The notes: generated by a model from the letters alone, not told the origin. DNA of 64,000 nt from Lithodes maja (GCA_037953745.1 JBAKBP010003091.1:96721-160720); one strand, 5' to 3'; counted from the first letter of the stretch, positions 30,358 through 43,559 are shown. Made by a program: numbers and translations.

Positions 30358-33300
30358 ATGAGTAAAGATATGGTTATATGGGAATAACTTTGCGAAGCAT
30401 GAGGAAAAAATACATAAGCTACAGCGTTAAGAGAGAACCATGACAAAATATTAATCCCAGAAAAGAATAATACAATCTCAAACTCTCTTAATACCTGAAT
30501 ATTGTATATTTATCTATCTATCTACAGACGATGTATGTGTTTATGTTTGTGTTTATATTTGTTTTTCTAGCAACTATTGCCTAGTACAGTACGTGCGCGA
30601 TAAATTAGGGGAACTGAATGAATGATCAAATAGAAAATACACAACGATATAATACAGAAGAAGAGACAAATTTGGAATAGTCTAGGAGAGAGAGAGAGAG
30701 CTTGACATAATTTATGTTCCATGACCCTGGAGAACTTGATTTAAGGGATGAAAGCCGCGTCGTGGCTGGGAGAATCACTTTCATGGCCCCCGTCCCTCAG
30801 TGAGTATGGTGAGACTGACAGAGCAGATTACAAATTGCGTTTATATTAACAACATAAGTAAGTTACCCAATTCTTAAATACAAATATTATTCGTATCCAG
30901 CTCGTCTTCACTTGTGCCTGAAAATTGTCTAGAACTTATACAGTTGAAGAAGAAAGTATGTTCATCGTGTGTGCTTAAAAAAAAATACTTTTGGGTTTGT
31001 TAACTCGGATTCGGATTACGCTGTGTTGCTAAAAATCATTGAAGGGCTTGAGGCGTACCCAGATAAAGCAAGTAAAACACTATATGCTGGGTTAAAAGTA
31101 TGTTTGTTTACATGCAACCGAATTATGCCAGAGATTGGAAATGACGACTCGTCTCCTCATACAATTGACTCCTTACATACACACAGTATACACGAATTGT
31201 ATACAACTCTGCAGGGAGGCTGTATGTGGACAAGGGGAAATTCAGTAGGCTACTAGGAATATGGCCTCGGTTGAAATAGTAGGGAAGAAGAAATAACACA
31301 TCTTTAAACAACGGAAGTATAAATATTGGCACAAGCGTTCCCCCCTACTGCTGAAATAAACTTTTATAAGAAATCCGTCACCTACAATAATTTTCCATCA
31401 GCTTAGTTTCCAATACCTAAGAACAAAGTATAAAACATAATTATACACACATTACTATTATTGGAGTAACATTGGGATGAGAAAGTTATCACGTAAATCC
31501 AACTACACACAATACTCCCTAAAGCCTTCCAACATTACACTTAACACAACGCAAGCTACATCACATTGCAACAACAGATCGCAATGCAAGCCAATACATC
31601 ACATCACAACACATCACAAAGCAATCAAACACAACCAAGCACAATAAAACATCCCAGCACAAATCTAAATAATATAAGCTTAAACAAAGCACACCACAAT
31701 ACCTCACTCACACCATAACTATCTTAGTAATACGACACAACATCAACACTACTATTACCATAACTCATCACAACATCACGGCATCTCACACCACAACATA
31801 AGCCACTTCAAGCTGCCTGAGACTTTAAAAGATAGTATCTCCTCCTTAGAGGAGTGTGCGTGTGTGTGTGTATGTGTGTTGTAATCTCTGTGTGTGTGAG
31901 TGTGTTGCACTATGTGTATCTGTGGGAATTAGGAAACAAAATGGGAAAAGCATTTACGATTTTAAGACGCTTTACAGTCTAAGAACCATGACACAAATAT
32001 TAATTGTAACATATGTGGGTAAAGCAGCTTTCAAGCGTGTATATAAATATGCCACGCGATGTCAGAGCCATCAGAGCTGAGACCACAATACTAGAACACC
32101 AAAATAGCATTCTTCAGGGTAATGTGATATATACTGGGGCAGGGGAGGAACTCAGAGGTGCGATGTACAGTAACGAGCATAAATGTTCAACCAGATATCG
32201 TCAACTCCTTCAGAACGAGAGGTTTATACTATACTGAATTAAATCGTCTGACAGTAGCTAGAATGAAATAATGAAATAATTGTGAGTTTGAATTAAATGT
32301 TTGGCAATACCTATCAACACGAAAGGGAGAACAATATCTGGATGGTGTCGCAGTATTTATGCTCGTGACTGTAGTGTATACTATATTCATCATGGACAGA
32401 TGTATTGGCCTTTTTCAAGAGTAGAATGTTACCTTTCTTTGCATGTGAAATAATATAAGGAACATTACATAACTTATAAAATAAGCTAGTTGTAATATTA
32501 TTAAGGAACATACTCATAAGGGGGATCGAGTGCAATGAATGTTTTTTTTTTTTTTTCTATATTCTTTCTTCTACCATTGCCCTTTTGAATGTTACCCTCC
32601 TTACAATTATGCAAAGCATGTGTACGTGGGAAGCCTTCTCCGTGTTTAACATATTATTACACAACAGCAACCTTAACTAGTATACCAAGGACACTCTCAC
32701 CGTAAATATATCGTCATTCAAAAACCTACCACCACAGTTTTACATTTCCCTGCACATTTCCTCTCACACACACTCAGTCACACGCACACCAACTGATGCA
32801 TGCATGTATGTTATATCTTTTGATGCACGTTACTATTAGTGCTTAGTTCCCCATCGACCCAGCCACTCGGGTATACTATTATGTTACTCAATACTCATAG
32901 TCATATAATATACCTTCCCCACATAATTATTTATGAACTCTGAATACTTGGACTATGCACCATTCTACAACATTATTAAAGCGATTTATTCAACACAATT
33001 AACTGGAACACAAAGTAGTAACGACAGTAGGAAAAGCTGAAAGCCTCTTATAGCAAACATTTGGTGGGCTACGATTCTGTGTGTGGCCTCTGTAATAAAA
33101 TTGTTACTTGCCTTCCTTTATAAAGTTTTCTGAGTGGTATTGTAAGTGCCTGGGCTTTAGTTCACGCCTCAGACCATGAAGCAACGAGGCAGCTGTAATA
33201 GTCTTATAATTTATTAATGTGTACACATTTTTAATACACATTCATACACGCTGCTGAAATGTATTGTAACCTCCCATTAAAGACATGCCCGAGAGTGTGT

Positions 33301-33630
33301 TTTACATTTTTCAATGCACACTGTATCCAATGCTTAATATACTGTCTAGAGGCAACTTATGCATATACATATATTGAACTGTAAGTAAAGGTAGATTCAC
33401 GTGACCGTTTTATGTTTTTTTTTTTAGGCAAATTAGACTCTGCTCTGGTTGCTTTTATTTTACGTTATATATCGGTTCTCTTTGTGTATTCTACTTTCAA
33501 ACTTTGATACCAATGTAAATGAGTAGTATTGGTTTTAACGCTTGGATCATAAAATGTGAAGATAAAGTGTTCAACCATGAACAAATATGGCTGAGATAGC
33601 ATTGTTTCGGAATGTATGTTTTTCGTATCA
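30358..33630. other. No gene recognised; low-complexity tracts
   Basis: Contains ATCT repeats near 30507, a GA run near 30691, CACAA/ACATCAC-rich sequence at about 31540-31810, GT-rich sequence at 31853-31905 and a poly-T run near 32541-32556. Open frames are short and lack recognisable domains. Confidence 0.5.
31853..31905. repeat. GT-rich microsatellite
   Basis: Interrupted GTGTGT tract. The Cys/Val-rich translation is an artefact. Confidence 0.75.
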
Positions 33631-34116
33631 TTAACACCTTAAGAGTGGGTGGAGGAGTATATTTGATGTGCCGCCCAACGGGGGGTTTTACCGTAAACGA
33701 GCTTGTTTCAGTGCTCGTTTTCATGCATTAACAAGAGCCAGAGCGTAATACAAGCATGCATCCCTGAAAGGGCGTTAATTCAGCTTTCCAATGACACCAG
33801 AACCATCCTTCTACGATCACTGGTTGTCTTGCAACGATCGTGCAACCGAAGGGCAAAATCGGTAAAATACGGTCATTTTCTTACATTATTACGTGTGAAA
33901 CGAGTGAGAGCGGGTGGAGTACAAAGGAGTACAGCTCAGTAGCTCCACAACCACCGTGGTGAGCGGTCATGAGGTAACCTACGCTCCTCCCAGTGCTCCA
34001 CTCTCTCTCAGAGCACATTACGTGCTCAAAATTGCACTCGACAATAGCCGGGACCCGCCACATAGGCCACATTTATTTAACTCGACAATAGCCGGGTGCC
34101 GCCAGTTAAGGGTTAA
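33631..34116. mobile_element. TTAA-flanked non-autonomous DNA element, copy 1 (about 480 bp)
   Basis: Bounded by TTAA (33631-33634 and 34113-34116), with left end CACCTTAAGAG and right end CAGTTAAGGG. The body is shared with 35680-36159: AACAAGAGCCAGAGCGTAAT, CTACGATCACTGGTTGTC, TTGCAACGATCGTGCAACCG. It includes an AATAGCCGGG(A/T) duplication near its right end. No coding is evident. Confidence 0.6.
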
Positions 34117-35675
34117 GCTGCTCGAATAATCACCACTACATCTGGTATATAAATATTCATGTAGCTCCAGTCTACCATATAAGTAAAGAGGTTTGAGTTA
34201 TTAGGAAAACAATATAATATTGTTACGCTGGGTTGTTATCCAACAGGCTTCAGTATTATCTATTATCAATCCGAACTTAGGATATTTAGATTTGGAATAT
34301 TCCTCAACAGGAACACATCGAACACAGTGCATATGATAAGAGTAAACTCACTCAGGCAACAATAAACACAATAAACACACAATATCATTTACACTCTTAT
34401 TTATTAACAGGCATAAATAGGTCATATATATTATACTAGACTCGACTGTTATATGGAAAACAGGGAGCAAGTAATAAATACAGTGGAGAGAGTTAATAAC
34501 CTTACTCTCAAATGGAGTTCTAAATTAAATTACACGACAATCAAGGAAGGAAAACTACGCATAGGATACAGATACATATATAAACAGAATAATAACCTTG
34601 ATAATAATATATATGGGAGCCAAGCATCTAACGTGAAGTATTCTGGAATGAGCTACGCAAGACAATGGAACGTATTGTTCACTGCGCGGGGCGAGTGCGT
34701 GGCGTGGGAGTAAGAAGCTGCGGAGAAATAGCTAGGATGGACTGCGGTCACGGAAAATAATAATATGAATGAATGAGATGTTAACTTAAGGGTTCATGCT
34801 AGGTGGATAATTCAAGTCTAAGAGGGAAGATAAGTTAAGTTAGAAGTTGACCCTTTAAGAATAAATTTGAATAATCTCTCAAACACGACACCAAAAATAC
34901 TTCGATCAGATATGAAGTCATATCACACGGATGGAGGAATTCAGATGCACTAATAATTAACGTGACTGAAGGATAATGGATAACCTCAAGTAATAGGGTT
35001 GGCATAAATTAACTGAGTAATTTAGGAGCGCAGATATAAATAGCGCAGATAAACAGCTTAATAAAATAGCTATATGAAATGGCGTACACGACGAAGTTAT
35101 ACTAATTAAATACCAAAACTTGGCATAAAAGGAGTTCTGAATAAATTAACAAATTCCTATTTAAAGCGCAGAACTATTGTAGCGTTATATTATAACTTTG
35201 AAATCGTTTTAATAAATTATTACAAAATCAAGTAATACAAGATAAATTATTAGCCGAAACGTAGGCTAACTTGACATAGGAATAAACAAACGGAATTCCT
35301 AGATACGCGTGGAAAGAATTGTACGATCCAAATACGTATATTATTAGATTATTCACATGAATTAATAGAATAGAACTTGTCAACGAATAAATACAAATTC
35401 AACGAAAGGGGTCTTGACTTTCTAAATAAAGGGGGGTAATATGGTAAAGTTCTCTGGATAGTAATTAAGTAGATAAAAGAATGTTAAAATTGGGCGTAGG
35501 TTCTAGGTAAATAGAAGATTTAAGAAGGGAATATATTCACGTTATACACTTTGACTTCAACTTCGTTACACACAGAATAAAGGACACATAAGAGGAAAAT
35601 ATGCGAATATTCCGGCTAGTTAACACTAATAAAAATATGAAGATGAAGCGTGTGGGTAAATTAGTTTAAGACGAG
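34117..35675. other. No gene recognised
   Basis: AT-rich sequence. A TGTTACGCTGGG start at about 34220 looks like an LTR end, but I found no matching second LTR or duplication. Confidence 0.45.
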
Positions 35676-36163
35676 TTAACACCTTACGAGCGGGCCCGTC
35701 AGTTTTTTTCCACTACGCGCCCAGCGGGGTGTTTTTACCATAAATGGCCTTGTTTCCGTGCTCTTTTTCATGCATAAACAAGAGCCAGAGCGTAATACAA
35801 TTATGTATCCCTGAAACGGCGTTAATTGAGCTTTCCAATGACACCTGAACCATCTTTCTACGATCACTGGTTGTCTTGCAACGATCGTGCAACCGAAGGG
35901 CAAAATCGCTAAAATACGGTAATATCGTTACATAATTACGTGTGTAGCGAGGTAGAGAGGGTGGATGTGTGTGGAGTAGATGTCAGTAGGCCCACGGCAG
36001 CCGTGGCGAGCGGTAATGAGGCAACCTACGCTCCTCCCGTCGCTCGTCTCTCTCTCAGAGCCAATATTGCGCCAAAATTGCACAGAGACTTAAGTCGGGC
36101 CCCGCCACATAGTCCAGATTTTTCGATACGGACTTAAGTCGGGCCCCGATAGACAGCGGTTAA
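35676..36163. mobile_element. TTAA-flanked non-autonomous DNA element, copy 2 (about 480 bp)
   Basis: TTAA at 35676-35679 and 36160-36163. Body as in copy 1 with about 10-15% divergence. The right part carries a GACTTAAGTCGGGCCCCG motif twice, replacing the AATAGCCGGG motif of copy 1. Two copies with independent TTAA boundaries support a mobile family. Confidence 0.6.
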
Positions 36164-37789
36164 CACAGATTTATAAGGCAATAGCTTGTACTTATAAATC
36201 ACTTGTACGGATCAAACTTTAATATTTCACACGGGTAACACAGATTCAAGACAGATCCTGGGCACAGATCTAGATTAATTAAAAATGGAATATTCACATA
36301 TTTTGAATTACCTTCACAACTAATTGCCACAACTTAATACACTCAGAGACACATAGGGATAGGGGTGGAGGGAGCCGTGAGCGAGAATCTGGTCGACGTG
36401 GTCTCGTGGTTCTGCAAGGCTGGACGTCAGGGGGAACTGCCTCTCGTGGTACTGCAGGGCTGGGCGTCAAGGGGAACTGTCTCTCTCCCAGGTACAGGTG
36501 AAGGGGTTCCGGACTGGACGTCTGGTGAAGCGGCAATACCAATTTTTCCTCCCAGCGTGACCAGCCGAAGGATACAGTCATATTTGCTTAATTTCCTTCA
36601 GTTAAATTTAGGCTATATTTGGGTTCTTTTTAGGGTTCAATTTAGTGTCTTTCGAGTTCATAGGGACATGTGGATATCGTTGTTTTTGGCTATGGTGAGG
36701 GTAATACTTAATCTAAAAATACATGGGGGTTATTTATTTGTACACATGGAGATTCTTAATCTCGTGATCTTGGTCCCCTATTTTTAGAGGGCATTGTGGT
36801 GATGCAATGGATGATTTTCTATCCATCGTGGTATCTGGCTTTTCTTATTCTGCCTGCCACAAGTTTCTTATTTATCACTGCATTTACTTCATTCCCAGGC
36901 TATAGGAGGGGTACTGAGGTTCCCCCTTGTTTCTATATTGGAAGGGTTCTTGGTGCTTAACTTGCACAAACATTTCTTCATTGTACTGCAAATTGGGCTG
37001 GAGCTGATGATATGCCTCGGGCGGTGGTTCCTGCCTCGGCCATTGGAGGAGTTGGGGCCCCTGTGAGTGGTCAGGGCTCGAACTCCTTTTCTGGGTAGAC
37101 TGACCCATTTTTCCGGAATTTAGAGCATGGGTAGTTCCGGGAAATGAGGTAGACTCGTGTATCCGGGCCGGAATATTATTAAAGGCTGGGAAGTTGGTCA
37201 GGTCTCATTTCCTTTCGTCTTCTCCTGCTTCTGTCTTCTCCTATTTTTCGTGCTGTCTTGGATGACTGCTATTCTTGTGTTGGTTTGGGGGTGGCTGTTC
37301 AACCCCGTCATCTCAGTTTTTATATAAAGTTATGCTAGACAAATGTTTCAATTTGTATGTTTATTCCATGAATATTTTCGTACCTTATCTTCATATCAAA
37401 ACGCCCATAAGGGAGTCAAGTTTCAAAACGTGAATATATGTACAGAACAGTACGAGTTGGTATTGCCACAAGAACATCATTCGCAGATGAGCTTGATGTA
37501 TGGTAGTGCTTTTATACAAAACAATTCACTATACATATGTGGAGTTAAGTGCATGGTAAATACACATGTGCATTAGTAAAGTTATATTGTTGGATAAAGG
37601 GAAGCTTCAGAAAAATTTAACAGTTTTGACACATGAAGTGAATAATTACATAAACAAATATAAGTTGTAAATAGTATAATGTGAGGGAGAGAGATACCCC
37701 ATATATATTTCCACAAACAATAATACACTAATGGCACCATGCGAGGAACACCAGCAGAGAGATGTTGACTCAGAAGAGGGCTATCGCCA
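36164..37789. other. No gene recognised
   Basis: Contains a short tandem duplication of GGGGAACTG(C/T)CTCTC-type sequence at about 36412-36488 and a minus-strand Pro/Gln-rich open stretch (37108-36884). No domain, splice architecture or homology I can support. Confidence 0.45.
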
Positions 37790-39585
37790 ATCATTCTACA
37801 GTTGCCGCCATGTTGTGTATCTTGCCAGGAGTGGTGCCAATCACTCTACAGTGGCTGTCATGTTGTATATCTTGCTTGGAGTTGTGTCAATCACTATAGT
37901 GGCCGCCTTGTTATATATCTTGCCAGGAGTGGTGCCAGTCACTCAACAGTTGCCGCCATGTTGTATTTCTCGCCAGGAGTGGTGCCAATGTCTCTACAGT
38001 GGCCGTCATGTTGTATATCTTGACAGGAGTGGTGCCAATCACTCAACAGTTGCCACCATGTTGTGTTTCTCGCCAGGAGTGGTGCCAATGTCTCTACAGT
38101 TGCCGCCATGTTGCATATCTTGCCAGGAGTGGTGCCAATCACTCTACAGTTACCACCATGTTGTATATCTTGCCAGGAGTGTTGCCAATCACTCTACAGT
38201 TGCTGCCATGTTGTATATATTGCCAGGAGTGGTGCCAATCACTCTACAGTTGCCACCATGTTGTATATCTTGCCAGGAGTGTTGCCAATCACTCTACAGT
38301 TGCCGCCATGTTGTATATCTTGCCAGGAGTGGTGCCAATCACTACAGTTGCCGCCATGTTGTATATCTTGCCAGGAGTGGTGCCAATCACTCTACAGAGG
38401 CCGCCATGTTGTATATCTTGCCAGGAGTGGTGCCAATCAGTCTACAGTTGTCGCCATGTTGTATATCACCAGGAGTGTTGCCAATCACTCTACAGTTGCC
38501 ACCATGTTGTATATCTTGCCAGGAGTGGTGCCAATCACTCTACAGTGGCCGCCATGTTGTATATCTTGCGAGGAGTGGTGCCAATCACTACAGTGGCCGC
38601 CATGTTGTATATCTTGCCAGGAGTGGTGCCAATCACTCTGAAGTAGCCGCCATGTTGTATATCTTGCGAGGAGTGGTGCCAATCACTACAGTTGCTGCCA
38701 TGTTGTATATCTTGCCAGTAGTGGTGCCAATCACTCTACAGTTGCCACCATGTTGTATATATTGCCAGTAGTGATGCCAATCACTACAGTTGCCGCCATG
38801 TTGTATATCTTGCCAGTAGTGATGCCAATCACTACAGTTGCCGCCATGTTGTATATCTTGCCAGTAGTGATGCCAATCACTACAGTGGCCGCCATGTTGT
38901 ATATCTTGCCAGTAGTGATGCCAATCACTACAGTGGCCGTCATGTTGTATATCTTGCCAGTAGTGATGCCAATCACTACAGTTGCCGTCATGTTGTATAT
39001 CTTGCCAGTAGTGATGCCAATCACTACAGTGGCCGTCATGTTGTATATCTTGCTAGGAGTGGTGCCAATCACTCTACAGTTGCCATCATGTTGTATATCT
39101 TGCCAGGAGTGGTACCAATCACTACAGTTGCCACCATGTTGTATATCTTGCCAGGAGTGGTGCCAATCACTACAGTTACCGCCATGTTGTATGTCTTGCC
39201 AGGAGTGGTGCCAATCACTACAGTTACCGCCATGTTGTATGTCTTGCCAGGAGTGGTGTCAAACACTACAGTTACCGCCATGTTGTATGTCTTGCCAGGA
39301 GTGGTACCAATCACTACAGTGTCCGCCATGTTGTATATCTTGCCAGGAGTGGTGCCAATCACTACAGTTGCCACCATGTTGTATATCTTGCCAGGAGTGG
39401 TACCAATCACTGCAGTTGCCGCCATGTTGTATATCTTGCCAGGAGTGGTGTCAGTCACTCTACAGTTGCCGCCATGTTGTACATCTTGCCAGGAGTGGTG
39501 TCAATCACTACAGTTGCCGCCATGTTGTATATCTTGCCAAGAGTGGTGCCAATTACTCTACAGTTGCCACCATGTTGTTAACAAT
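37790..39585. repeat. Minisatellite, 37 units of 48-50 bp
   Basis: Contiguous units of the form GCCGCCATGTTGTATATC, TTGCCAGGAGTGGTGCC, AATCACT(CT)ACAGTT. Units are 48 bp, or 50 bp when CT is added, so reading frames shift along the array. I counted 37 ATGTTGT-type landmarks. A block of about seven 48-bp units (about 38757-39045) carries CCAGTAGTGATGCC and forms a homogenised subfamily. Because the unit lacks stops in several frames, long open frames occur on both strands. They are not genes. Confidence 0.93.
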
Positions 39586-40384
39586 ACAGATGACGAATGT
39601 TGGGTGGTGGTGCTAAACAATAGAAAAGTGGAAAGAGGATAATGATGAAGAATGAAGAAGGGGATATGGATATTATATAAGGTTGATTGGATGTGTAGTG
39701 AACAAAAATAGGCGATGATCGGTGTTGGCAATACATTGGAGTGAGAAACAAAGTAAGAAGGAGATGATACATAAATATAGAGAGTGGGGGTGGTCACGGG
39801 GAGAGGTATACATGAGGACTTGTAAACCATAGTAATGGATTCTAAGGATGAATACAGAGTGGACCGATACCTATAGTAAACTAGGAAAACCTTAAGAAAT
39901 TAAGGGGATTGGAGAACAATTGAAACTGACAGTGAACTAGGGCGTAGTGGGGTCAATGATTGGAACTGCTAACAAATGTAGGCTGGAGAGATTGAGAAGG
40001 GGTAAACAGGTAACAACATGAGTGAGTGGGGAAAATAGAAGGGATTTATTGAGTTAGATGGTTATGAAACCTGAACTTTTTAGGAAATTTGTTGATGATA
40101 GTTAGGAGGAGACACATTAGGAAGAATGAATGGAATAGGCGATAGACAGGCCATTTTAATGGGAAGGGAGGGTATGATAGGAAACAAAAAAAAACAGATT
40201 AGTAGAATACTGAAGCTGGAAATGAAGGAGCTGGCTGAGATGATGAATGGTTCGAGAGGGGATGATAATGACTTGAGTAATTTAGGAAGGAAGGGATCAA
40301 TGAATATTGAAAATGTAGTAACTATTACTCAGAGTGCACTCTGACTTATTTTTCTGTCAATGTGTAGGAAGGAGACTAATGGCA
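39586..40384. other. No gene recognised
   Basis: Purine-rich on the plus strand (GAAGAA/GGATAT), with no domain or repeat family identified. Confidence 0.5.
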
Positions 40385-41395
40385 GGTTGCCTTTGACGAG
40401 TGTCTCCCCAGACTGAAAAGAGAGCTAAATTCAAGGGACGTTGTGGTCAAAATGCCTGGATTACACAAAGGTTAAAGCCGTCTAAGTCATAGCGTGAAGG
40501 CAATATTGATTGAGGGAGAGAGTTCCAGAGTTAACTTGTTGAGTAGAAGAAACACTGAGAAAAGTTGCCAATTCTTGGATTGGAGAGTTGGACCGAATAG
40601 GTAGGACGTTTTTGAAAGGTGGGTGCCTTTCACTCGCCGCAAGGGAGGGGGTATGCACTGATAGAGCTCTGAAGAATACCGATTGTTGCAATAGCAATAA
40701 GAAAGTGAAAGAAATGCAACGCGTGTGTGGAAAGAGATTGTAGGGAACTAGTATGAGGAAGTGAGTTGATGAAGCGAAATGCTTTAGACTCTACTCTTTC
40801 GAGATGGTGATGGGCTGGTCTATCAGAGTTAGAACTGAGCGATCTCTGCCATACCCATAGCTTACTCTGACTGTTCCTTTTACTTATATATTTTCTAGAT
40901 CTCAAGTGACGGCGTCTCTTCCGTGGATTGACCTCCCAATCTACCAAGATTGGAAGCCAAAGCGTCACATTTTTCCTTTGCCCCTCAACTTTCTCTTCAT
41001 AATTGCTGAGGGGCACAGGGCCCTGGGTGGGTCTTTGGTTTCCCGGGCGTTTCCGCACCCTCCTCAGCTCCCCGCCATGGAGTGGCTTCGGTCACCCAGG
41101 CTTTATTGTGGTCAGCAGGGAGGTTTCTGTGGGGGCGTTTGGTTATGGCCTTGGCCTTGCTCAGGGCCTTGGGGCTTTTCGGCCAGGCAGCTTGGGGAAC
41201 AGCAACAACAACAACAATAACTCTTTCAAGAAGTGCGTTATGAGTGGAACCTCTCCCCACATGCAAACAATACTCGATACATGGGCGTACTGTGCCCTAT
41301 ACAGAACAAGAAGCTGTGCAAGGGTGAAGAAAGTACAGAGACGGTTGAGCACAACTAACGTTTGGGAAGCTGTTTAAGCAAGAGTGGTAATATGA
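40385..41395 (-). mobile_element. Jockey-type LINE 3' fragment, interrupted by a SINE
   Basis: The minus strand encodes the C-terminal domain: LLVLYRAQYAHVSSIVCMWGE then, after the SINE, RVESKAFRFINSLPHTSS, HALHFFHF and terminal residues. The SINE at 40805-41219 sits between LITHFLKE and LERVESKAF and brings a 12-bp duplication. The fragment belongs to the same family as 10345-12300 and 59930-62080. It is degraded. Confidence 0.75.
40805..41219 (+). mobile_element. SINE-like element with (CAA)n tail, copy 2
   Basis: 415 bp, highly similar to 29937-30345. Flanked by ACTCTTTC(G/A)AGA (40793-40804 and 41220-41231). Ends in AACAACAACAATA. Confidence 0.87.
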
Positions 41396-41584
41396 TGTTT
41401 CCAAGAAATGATGGATGTTTGCACTTATTTAAATTTGGTGAAGACACTAACTTGTTACACGCATATTTGCCTTTTTTGTCCTGCATATACATACACAAAA
41501 TATATACTAAATACATAAATAACACTAATACCAAACGCCTAGCTCGTACCGATACCAACTACATTTTGGGTATTAGGTTTTCAC

Positions 41585-41724
41585 TGATGATCTCTATACA
41601 TTGCCAGCCCGTCGAGAACAAAAACTGCTTCAAACTCCGTGTGTCCAAACATGTTCAGTCCAACATAACGGGAATCTGGCTTTGTCACTCTTTGTGTTTT
41701 GTTTCTGTATAATAATAATTATTG

Positions 41725-41765
<41 letters not shown>

Positions 41766-41772
41766 TTACTTA

Positions 41773-41808
<36 letters not shown>

Positions 41809-41875
41809 TTGCTTTAGGTTTGGGGGGGGGGGGGACTTGATACAGGCAGTTTATGCTTACAACATTACACTAACA
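41585..41875 (+). mobile_element. Jockey-type LINE 3' tail with microsatellites
   Basis: The plus strand reads ENKNCFKLRVSKHVQSN and then a GGGGG...GATACAGGCAG stretch, equivalent to the 3' end at about 12160-12260. Between them lie (AT)n (41730-41760), (ATT)n (41776-41812) and a G run (41822-41833). Confidence 0.6.
41730..41833. repeat. Compound microsatellite (AT)n-(ATT)n-(G)n
   Basis: Three adjoining simple repeats within a LINE 3' tail. Confidence 0.9.
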
Positions 41876-42168
41876 CACACAGCACAAGATAGAAGATTCC
41901 TCTTTGATTGATGTTATTATAAGAAAATAGAGCTAGATCACTTTACACAATGTAGTATCCTAAGTAATAGCTGAATGGATGAATGTATAATATTGTGACA
42001 CTCTCTACCCAGTTATCCTATTTTAAAATACTACTATATGTCATTCTTTAATAAATATATCCACAGGTGAGAATAGTAGTAATTGCTAGGAACTTGAATT
42101 TCACTGTCAGAAACGAAATTACGTAACGTCAATGTTATTATTGTGAAATTTGTTCCAAAGGGCTCCAA

Positions 42169-42335
42169 TTAACCCTCTGAGGATCATGGCACAGTTTGAC
42201 AATTTATGCTGGCGATCATTAAACGATTAAGCAATCAGCCATCTGACTTCCATTAACTCTTCCTTATCTGATTAATATAGTTTAATAATAGCCAGGACAC
42301 AAACAAATATGCGTATTGTATCTTGAAAGGGTTAA
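42169..42335. mobile_element. TTAA-flanked MITE (piggyBac-like termini), copy 2
   Basis: 159 bp between TTAA 42169-42172 and 42332-42335. It starts CCCTCTGAGGATCATGGC and ends GTATCTTGAAAGGG. Shares GCTGGCGATCATTA and AATAGCCAG with copy 1 at 16659. Confidence 0.72.
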
Positions 42336-42480
42336 TTTAATACAATCATCACCAGTAATTGTATGCACTATTTTTGAGTAACCAGTAACTATCACAGTGA
42401 GACTTATAATATTTATCCTACAAAGAATCTCAAACACAGGTATGTTCCTAGGGCATCGCAGTTTAAGTAGGAAGATAATC

Positions 42481-42626
42481 ACCAGAGTCGTTATACAAAT
42501 CATCATTATTTTCATCACTTTTGCTTCATAATAGATGTGTCGACATTATTACATAATAAAATGTCTAAACGTCTATTATGAAGCAAAAATTATGAAAATG
42601 AAGATTACTTTTATAACGACTCTGGT
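42481..42626. repeat. Hairpin-forming inverted repeat
   Basis: Arms of about 57 bp (42481-42537 and 42571-42626) separated by about 33 bp, sharing ACCAGAGTCGTTATA and TTTTGCTTCATAATAGA with a few mismatches. Probably the fold-back end of a small element. Confidence 0.7.
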
Positions 42627-42639
42627 AATTCTCCTCCTA

Positions 42640-43158
42640 TTTATCCTACATATTGCCATATTCCTTTTTAGTTGGACGGATATTTTGGGAATCATTGGAC
42701 GGGCAAGGTCATTCAATATTGACCCTGTTTACCCTTTCAGTACCGGTGACGTCGTTTTTATTTAATTTAGAAGATGTTATGAAGCTTAGGAAAGATATAT
42801 GGTAGTTAAAAGGATTAGTTAAGATTCTAGCCTTTTAATTGGTGGACGGCTTTCTAAACTGAATAACGTAGAATAATAGTTGCTAGAATATAATAAAACA
42901 ATATGTAACCGGTAATGAATCAGTTAATCGTTTATATCTGTGTAACATATTCACAGTTAGAAATGGTATCAAATGCACAAAACTCGATTGAAAAAAATAA
43001 AATAATGGAAATCCGTGTGAATCGTATTGTAACTGAAATAGAGGGATACATATGGGCAAGGGCTGGATGCGAGGCAGGATTTATTGTGCAATATTTGGGG
43101 AGAGAAACATTTTGTTGTAGATATACAAGAAAAATAACTGCGATTCTCTCATATGTGT
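42640..43158. other. No gene recognised
   Basis: AT-rich sequence with no recognised feature. Confidence 0.5.
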
Positions 43159-43370
43159 TTAGCCCCATGAGGATTAAGACTCGTTTGGTAGTTTAGACTG
43201 GCTATCATTAAACAATTTCATGCAATTTGGGATCAATCAGTAGGAATCAAAGGGATACAAAATATGTCAATTTACTTTCTAGCATCAACAAGTTTTTCTT
43301 AAACTAAGTAAAATAGTCTAAGAATAGCCAGATTAAACTCCCAAAACGCGTAATAATCCCTAAGGTGTTT
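43159..43370. repeat. Diverged MITE of the TTAA family
   Basis: Contains CCCCATGAGGATTAAGACTCG, CTGGCTATCATTAAACAATT, AATAGCCAG and ACGCGTAATAATCCCTAAGG, matching both halves of the 160-bp MITE but longer in the middle. Termini and TTAA are degraded. Confidence 0.5.
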
Positions 43371-43559
43371 TTTTTAAATCTGATCTACCGGTACGTATGT
43401 AGAACAACCAGTTACATAATTAGATAATAGCAATATAACTATATTTCTTATATTTGGTGATGATTATGCACACTACGAGTGCGTATTGTTGCCAACATAA
43501 GCTCTGATCCTCTTCGTGATCTTATGTATGAATGTAAAATAGTATGAATTAAGCATGGT

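Noticed and set aside
34218..36300. Possible LTR beginning TGTTACGCTGGG
   Set aside because: No partner LTR, end or target duplication could be found.
36884..37108. Pro/Gln-rich minus-strand frame that might be an exon
   Set aside because: Short, with no domain, neighbouring exons or clear splice signals.
37790..39585. CRISPR-like array
   Set aside because: Units are contiguous with no unique spacers, and the context is a eukaryotic repeat region.
37731..39642. Long open frames on both strands (up to 346 codons)
   Set aside because: They translate the 48-50-bp minisatellite. Frames exist on both strands and in several phases with no domain.
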